Shown here: positions 5,772 through 9,232 of the stretch, piece by piece | Layout of the letters: each line of letters opens with the position of its first letter | Numbering within the stretch: position 1 is the stretch's first letter | DNA from: an uncultured Opitutia bacterium | GTDB lineage: Bacteria > Verrucomicrobiota > Verrucomicrobiia > Opitutales > UBA953 | Assembly (NCBI GenBank): GCA_903895475.1 | Contig: CAITUF010000191.1 | Span: 1 to 9,232 of the forward strand | DNA length: 9,232 nt | Direction of reading: 5' to 3' | The notes under the pieces: generated by a model | Database searches by the model: none | What the model was told of the DNA's origin: nothing | What the model saw: only the letters and a program-made list of their open reading frames with translations | Position numbers and translations under genes: made by a program

Positions 5772-5825
5772 GATGGGGCTAGCGGCCCATCCACCCTTTG
5801 GCCAGCCAAGGCCCCTCCGGGGGAG
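5772..5825 (+). other. Three tandem hairpins, possible structured lpxC leader
   Basis: Hairpin 1: GATGGGGC (5772-5779) with GCCCATC (5785-5791), one bulged G. Hairpin 2: CCTTTGG (5795-5801) with CCAAGG (5806-5811), one bulged T. Hairpin 3: CTCC (5815-5818) with GGAG (5822-5825). Competing pairings exist: GGGGC (5775-5779) with GCCCC (5811-5815), or GGGCT (5776-5780) with AGCCC (5824-5828). If transcription begins near 5745 this would lie in the 5' leader of lpxC, about 120 bases before the start codon. It matches no leader family I know. Folding was judged by eye only. Confidence 0.3.
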
Positions 5826-5946
5826 CCCAAATGATTCACATCCGGTCAAGCCTCCCCATCCCTGCGAACACTTCGAATAGCCACACAAACCCCTCGAAAC
5901 TATGACTTTACAGAGCAAGGGGGGTGTGAATAACTATGTGCACGGT

Positions 5947-7287
5947 ATGAAACAGCGCACCCTCGGAAAAGAAGCCTCAGTCAAAGGCAAGGCCCTCCAC
6001 ACCGGCCAAGAGGTCACCCTGACCCTCAAACCGGGCGCCCCCAACACTGGCTTGGTCTTCCGGCGCATCGACCTTTTCGGCAAACCCGAGGTCCGTCCGG
6101 TCTCCGAAATGGTGACTGACTTGGAACGCAAGACCACGGTTTCCTCCGATGCCGTGAAGTTGCACACGATTGAGCACGTCCTCTCCGCACTCAGCGGCAT
6201 GGGCGTCGACAACGCGATTGTCGAACTCGACGCCTCCGAACCGCCCATCGTCGATGGCTCGGCCCGGCCGTTCACCACACTCATCCATCAATGTGGCATC
6301 GTCGATCAAGCCGATGAGCGCGAAGTCTTCACGCTCACGCAGCCCATCACGATTAACGAAGGCAGCCGCTCCATCATCGCCCTACCCTTTGACGGCCTAC
6401 GCATTACCTGCACCTCGGCCGACGACCGCGGCATCCACACGCAGCACCTCACCATCGACATCGACTCCGAGACGTATGAGGCACAAATCGCGCCGGCCCG
6501 CACCTTCACGATTTACGAGGACATCGAAGAGCTCCTCAAGAAGGGGCTAATCCAAGGCGGCTCGCTGGATTCGGCCATCATCCTTAAGGGTGATAAAGTC
6601 GTCAGCAAGGAACCCCTGCGTTTCAAGGACGAGCTCGTCCGCCACAAAATTCTCGATGTCATCGGTGACATCGTCCTCGCTGGTATCCGCCTCAAGGCCC
6701 ACATCATCGCGGTCCGCCCTGGGCACGCCCTGAACGCCCGCCTCGCGGCAGCCGTGCGGAAGCAGTGGCAGGAGTCGAAAAACCCGAAGCCCAAGGCCGC
6801 ACCGACGAAGAAAGTCGAAGCCCCCACGGCTCCATCTGGTAACGCCCTCGACATCCGCCAGATTCTCAACGCCCTGCCCCACCGCTATCCGTTCGTCATG
6901 GTCGACCGCGTCGTCGAACTGACCGAAGACTCGCTCGTGGCGATTAAGAACGTCACGATCAATGAGCCCTATTTCCAAGGTCACTTCCCGGGCCAGCCCG
7001 TGATGCCAGGCGTGCTGCAAATCGAAGCTATGGCTCAAGCCGCTGGGCTCATCATGCTGCGCCGCGGCGCCGCCGACGAAGCCCCGAAGGTCGTCTTCTT
7101 CATGAGCGCGGATAAGGTGAAGTTCCGCAAGGCCGTGACTCCGGGCGACACGCTCGAGATTCGCGCCAAGCTGACAAAAATCCGTGGGCGTATTGCCGCC
7201 GCCGAGTGCGAGTGCTTCGTTAACGGCGAAACGGTCTCCTCCGCTGAACTCCTCTTCTCCATCGCTGATTCGGTCGCTCAAGGCTGA
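5947..7287 (+). CDS. lpxC-fabZ: Fused LpxC deacetylase and FabZ dehydratase
   Basis: One frame of 446 residues encodes two enzymes. Residues about 1-263 are LpxC, the zinc UDP-3-O-acyl-N-acetylglucosamine deacetylase that commits the cell to lipid A. It opens MKQRTL; the zinc ligands are H77 (in TIEHVLSAL), H233 and D237 (RHKILDVIGD), with E76 and the late H260 (GHALN) as catalytic residues and EPPIVDGSARPF at 98-109. A Lys/Pro/Ala-rich linker (about 272-298) joins residues 302-446, a FabZ (3R)-hydroxyacyl-ACP dehydratase with LPHRYPFVMVDR, catalytic H346 in GHFPGQPVMPG and E360 in IEAMAQAAG. The two compete at the branch from hydroxymyristoyl-ACP to lipid A or to fatty acids. The frame is open back to an ATG at 5902, but the usual LpxC N-terminus begins at 5947. 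lpxA follows 7 bases after the stop. Such fusions are known from Bacteroidota and PVC bacteria. Confidence 0.96.
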   Translation: MKQRTLGKEASVKGKALHTGQEVTLTLKPGAPNTGLVFRRIDLFGKPEVRPVSEMVTDLERKTTVSSDAVKLHTIEHVLSALSGMGVDNAIVELDASEPPIVDGSARPFTTLIHQCGIVDQADEREVFTLTQPITINEGSRSIIALPFDGLRITCTSADDRGIHTQHLTIDIDSETYEAQIAPARTFTIYEDIEELLKKGLIQGGSLDSAIILKGDKVVSKEPLRFKDELVRHKILDVIGDIVLAGIRLKAHIIAVRPGHALNARLAAAVRKQWQESKNPKPKAAPTKKVEAPTAPSGNALDIRQILNALPHRYPFVMVDRVVELTEDSLVAIKNVTINEPYFQGHFPGQPVMPGVLQIEAMAQAAGLIMLRRGAADEAPKVVFFMSADKVKFRKAVTPGDTLEIRAKLTKIRGRIAAAECECFVNGETVSSAELLFSIADSVAQG

Positions 7288-7294
7288 AGTCCGG

Positions 7295-8071
7295 ATGAGT
7301 TCCCAAATCCATCCCACAGCCATCGTCGAAGCTGGCGCGAAGCTTGGAGCGGGCGTGCAGATTGGCGCGTATGCCTTTGTGGGCGCGGATGTCACCTTAG
7401 GCGACGGGTGCACCTTACATCACCACGCCACGGTCGAGGGCTACACGCAGCTCGGCCCACAGTGTGAAGTTTTTCCGTATGCCTTTATTGGCGGCCGCAC
7501 GCAGGACCTGAAAGCCCGCCCTGGCAAGCCCGGCCTCAAGGTCGGCGCCCGTAACACCTTCCGCGAATACGTCAGCGTACACCTCGGCACCCAGGAGGGC
7601 GAATGGACCATCCTCGGTGACGACAACACCCTGCTCGCCTATTCGCACATCGCGCACGACTGCGTAATCGGCAATCACCTCGTCATCTCGAGCCACTCTG
7701 CCGTGGCCGGACACGTCCACGTTGGCGACCACGTCAATATCGGCTGGAACGCTGGTATTCACCAGTTCTGCCGCATCGGCGATTATGCGATGGTCGCGGC
7801 CTGCTCAAAGTGCGTGCAAGACGTCCCGCCCTTCGTCATCGCCGATGGCAACCCCTGCGAGACCAAGATGGTCAACGCCGTCGGCCTCAAGCGCTCAGGC
7901 TTCACCGACGACGAGATCACCACGGCCAAGGCCCTGCATCGCCTCTTTTACCGCGACGGCCTCAACACCGCTCAGGCCATCGAAAAAGCCCTAGCGTTGC
8001 CCGAAGCCTCATCCCGGGTCGTCCGCAACTTCGTCACCTTCGCCCAAGGCACGAAGCGCGGCCTCGCCTGA
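7295..8071 (+). CDS. lpxA: UDP-N-acetylglucosamine acyltransferase
   Basis: LpxA transfers the (R)-3-hydroxyacyl chain from ACP to UDP-GlcNAc, the first step of lipid A synthesis, in the cytoplasm. The protein has 258 residues, close to the usual 260 or so. The N-terminal two thirds is a left-handed beta helix of hexapeptide repeats (IHPTAIVEAGAKLGAGVQIG and onward). Catalytic and substrate residues are visible: D71 in TQDLK, H118 and H121 in SHIAHDC (H121 matches the catalytic H125 of E. coli), H140 in VAGHV and the H of IHQF near 156. The C-terminal helical part carries GLKRSGF and an LFYRDG segment. The ATG at 7295 begins at the conserved I-H-P-T-A-I-V and lies 7 bases after the lpxC-fabZ stop. 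The same frame is open further upstream, but that part only shadows fabZ. Confidence 0.96.
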   Translation: MSSQIHPTAIVEAGAKLGAGVQIGAYAFVGADVTLGDGCTLHHHATVEGYTQLGPQCEVFPYAFIGGRTQDLKARPGKPGLKVGARNTFREYVSVHLGTQEGEWTILGDDNTLLAYSHIAHDCVIGNHLVISSHSAVAGHVHVGDHVNIGWNAGIHQFCRIGDYAMVAACSKCVQDVPPFVIADGNPCETKMVNAVGLKRSGFTDDEITTAKALHRLFYRDGLNTAQAIEKALALPEASSRVVRNFVTFAQGTKRGLA

Positions 8072-8151
8072 TTCGCCTAGGGTGGCAGCATGAAAGCCTT
8101 TCGGTGCGCCCTCGGTCGCTAAGCGTCTTAGGCATCAAGCCACTCACTGCC

Positions 8152-8967
8152 ATGAACCGATCCTTAGTCCGAATCCTCCTGTCGTTAGCGACCTTCGCAT
8201 GCATGACCTCGGGAGCCCTGGCTGAGCCGATGAAGATTGAGGTGAGACGTCTGCCAGAAGCCACGGCGGCCGCGACCAGGTTCCTGAATCCCGAGTATGT
8301 GGTCGCCACCCCGGCCGCGGGCAAAGCGACCGACAAGACCCCGTTAATCATCTTCCTCCACGGCGCCGGCGAACGAGGCACGGACCTGACCCAACTGAAG
8401 TCCGCCCCGCCCATCAGGCATTTCAACCAACAGGCCGAACAGCCTTTCCTCATCGTCGTACCTCAGTGCGCTCCCGATAAGTCGGGCCAGAAAGACGAGT
8501 GGCGCACCGAAGACCTAGAAATCCTCTTCAAGCAATTAGTGAAAGAACAGCCGTTCGATAAAACCCGGGTGTATCTCATCGGTTATAGCATGGGCGGCTT
8601 CGGCACCTGGCTCTGGGGCTCCACCCACCCCGAGCGCTTCGCCGGCCTGGCCCCGCACGCTGGCGGCCTCGGTTTTGGCGGCCCCCGGGCCGTATCGCCC
8701 GATCTCACCGAGTGGGCCAAGCGCCTCGCACCGCTGCCGGTCTGGATCATCCACGGCGACCGGGATGAAATCGTCCCGACCGAACGCTCCGAGCGCATGC
8801 ACAGCCTGCTCAAGTCCGCCGGGGCCAAACAAGTCAAGCTGACGCTCTTGGCGGGCAAGGGCCATGGCATCGGCGACAACCTCCGTACCCCCGAGCTCTA
8901 CGCGTGGCTGCTGCGCTACCGACGCGAAGGCAACCAGGTCGTCGAAGCTCCGCTACCCCTGAAATGA
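8152..8967 (+). CDS. Exported alpha/beta-hydrolase esterase (COG4099-like predicted peptidase/esterase)
   Basis: A 271-residue secreted hydrolase. A signal peptide covers about residues 1-24, with likely cleavage after GALA. The alpha/beta-hydrolase domain follows: IIFLHGAGERG (66-76, oxyanion strand), VVPQC (102-106), the nucleophile elbow GYSMGG with S146, IIHGDRDEIVP with D205, and GKGHGIG with H238, making a complete Ser-Asp-His triad. The strand and motif order match the prolyl-oligopeptidase-like/polyhydroxybutyrate-depolymerase-like esterases annotated as predicted peptidases (COG4099), often found with polysaccharide degradation genes. The true substrate is unknown; an acyl ester on a polysaccharide is a reasonable guess. 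A long in-frame opening runs upstream through lpxA, but the ATG at 8152 gives a proper signal peptide, 80 bases after lpxA. Nothing shows co-regulation with lpxA. Confidence 0.85.
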   Translation: MNRSLVRILLSLATFACMTSGALAEPMKIEVRRLPEATAAATRFLNPEYVVATPAAGKATDKTPLIIFLHGAGERGTDLTQLKSAPPIRHFNQQAEQPFLIVVPQCAPDKSGQKDEWRTEDLEILFKQLVKEQPFDKTRVYLIGYSMGGFGTWLWGSTHPERFAGLAPHAGGLGFGGPRAVSPDLTEWAKRLAPLPVWIIHGDRDEIVPTERSERMHSLLKSAGAKQVKLTLLAGKGHGIGDNLRTPELYAWLLRYRREGNQVVEAPLPLK

Positions 8968-9013
8968 ACGACGCACGCTTTGGTACCGACGGCATACCGC
9001 TAGTCGAAGGCTG

Positions 9014-9046
9014 AAAATAAAAGAGCCGCGGATTTTCCGCGGCTCT
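9014..9046 (-). terminator. Intrinsic terminator of the pyrimidine-nucleoside phosphorylase gene
   Basis: AGAGCCGCGG (9022-9031) pairs perfectly with CCGCGGCTCT (9037-9046) around ATTTT, where A9032-T9036 can add an eleventh pair. On the minus strand it is followed by TTTATTTT (9021 down to 9014), a good U-tract, so it terminates the gene ending at 9069. On the plus strand only CTGTTTAG follows, so it stops the esterase transcript less well, though it may still act both ways. Confidence 0.88.
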
Positions 9047-9068
9047 CTGTTTAGCTAATCGCCCTGAC

Positions 9069-9232
9069 TTAGGCCACGCGCTCGACGACAAGCGGCGGGA
9101 TGTTCGGGCGCTTCGGCGCGAGGCGGTAAGCGTCACGGAAATACGGCAGCGCCGCGTCGACCTTGGCCTCGTCGTTGTAATGGATCATGATCAGCGGCTC
9201 GCCCTGCTTGACCTGCGTGCCGACCTTGCGGA
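9069..9232 (-). CDS. deoA: Pyrimidine-nucleoside (thymidine) phosphorylase, C-terminal end
   Basis: The minus-strand frame is open from the window edge to the TAA at 9071-9069, giving the last 53 residues. They read like the PYNP C-terminal domain: a K-V-G-x-x-V-x-x-G-E-P-L turn, then IMIHYNDEAKV, a helix with ALPYFRDAYRL, and the end NIPPLVVERVA. The family splits thymidine or uridine with phosphate into base and (deoxy)ribose-1-phosphate for nucleoside salvage. A DeoA-type and a Pdp-type enzyme cannot be told apart from this end, and the catalytic domains lie outside the window. The strong terminator begins 22 bases after the stop, so this is the last gene of its transcript. Confidence 0.85.
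   Translation of the reverse strand, partial: RKVGTQVKQGEPLIMIHYNDEAKVDAALPYFRDAYRLAPKRPNIPPLVVERVA

Larger units (their letters stand above)
5550..5946. other. Divergent intergenic region between trpG and lpxC-fabZ
   Basis: About 400 bases without a convincing gene. The trpG end has the minus-strand TTGACA promoter and, further out, a hairpin at 5622-5644 (GAAGTTGTT and AACA..ACTTC around a CGC loop). The middle has a plus-strand TAGAAT (5733-5738) that could be a -10 box for lpxC, without a good -35. The stretch 5772-5825 can fold into three tandem hairpins. The last 120 bases before lpxC are plain, apart from an A-G-rich run at 5917-5924 (AAGGGGGG), too far from the ATG at 5947 for a normal ribosome binding site. 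Short frames crossing the region show no protein-like composition. Confidence 0.6.

Noticed and set aside
5643..5918. Minus-strand frame (91 codons) in the divergent intergenic region
   Set aside because: Its Gly/Trp/Pro/Cys-rich composition is unlike the neighbouring proteins. It has no recognisable motif and crosses the predicted hairpins.
5902..5946. Fifteen-residue N-terminal extension of LpxC from the ATG at 5902
   Set aside because: LpxC proteins normally begin close to the K-Q-R-T-L segment, which is at 5947. The added residues are not family-like.
6547..7413. Minus-strand open frame (288 codons) opposite lpxC-fabZ
   Set aside because: The plus strand encodes complete catalytic motifs here; the antisense frame is a codon-bias shadow.
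8090..8122. Ten-codon frame (MKAFRCALGR) between lpxA and the esterase gene, with GGGTGG just upstream
   Set aside because: Too short to support as a gene and it shows no leader-peptide logic. It might be the remnant of a lost start or a chance frame.
1..9232. CRISPR arrays, tRNA or rRNA genes, insertion sequences, phage or toxin-antitoxin genes
   Set aside because: No regularly spaced repeats, cloverleaf-like segments, transposase motifs or terminal inverted repeats were seen on either strand.

Overview
The window reads as ordinary chromosome of a GC-rich, Gram-negative bacterium, probably from the PVC group (Verrucomicrobiota, perhaps Opitutae-like). The main clue is a fused lpxC-fabZ gene directly followed by lpxA. 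Such fusions are known from Bacteroidota and PVC lineages, and the high GC content argues against Bacteroidota. Almost no start codon has a clear Shine-Dalgarno sequence. The lineage is an inference from these traits, not a database result.

Layout, left to right. Positions 1-357 hold the 3' end of glucuronate isomerase (uxaC). A lower-GC gene for an unrecognised multi-pass membrane protein follows (417-905). Next is a two-gene unit (985-1881): an exported TlpA-like thioredoxin-fold protein and a small membrane protein. It converges on a six-gene minus-strand cluster (5549 down to 1888): trpG/pabA, nrdR, an unrecognised 160-residue protein, a HIT/HINT hydrolase, tsaB and alr. Neighbouring genes in the cluster overlap or lie within 8 bases of each other, so it is very likely one operon. 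A 397-base divergent intergenic region (5550-5946) separates it from the plus-strand lipid A genes lpxC-fabZ and lpxA (5947-8071). An exported alpha/beta-hydrolase esterase (8152-8967) comes next. It converges on the 3' end of a pyrimidine-nucleoside phosphorylase (9069 to the window end), with a strong terminator hairpin between them.

How the genes relate: LpxC, FabZ and LpxA act at the start of lipid A synthesis and at its shared precursor point with fatty acid elongation. Alr supplies D-alanine for peptidoglycan, so both flanks of the divergent region serve the cell envelope. TsaB (tRNA t6A), NrdR (ribonucleotide reductase repression) and TrpG/PabA (glutamine amidotransfer) are housekeeping functions.

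I found no CRISPR array, tRNA, rRNA, insertion sequence, phage or defence system. Points worth a second look are the unknown gene inside the housekeeping operon, the possible structured leader of lpxC, the -10-like boxes close to start codons, and the unusual TlpA-like and TsaB sequences.
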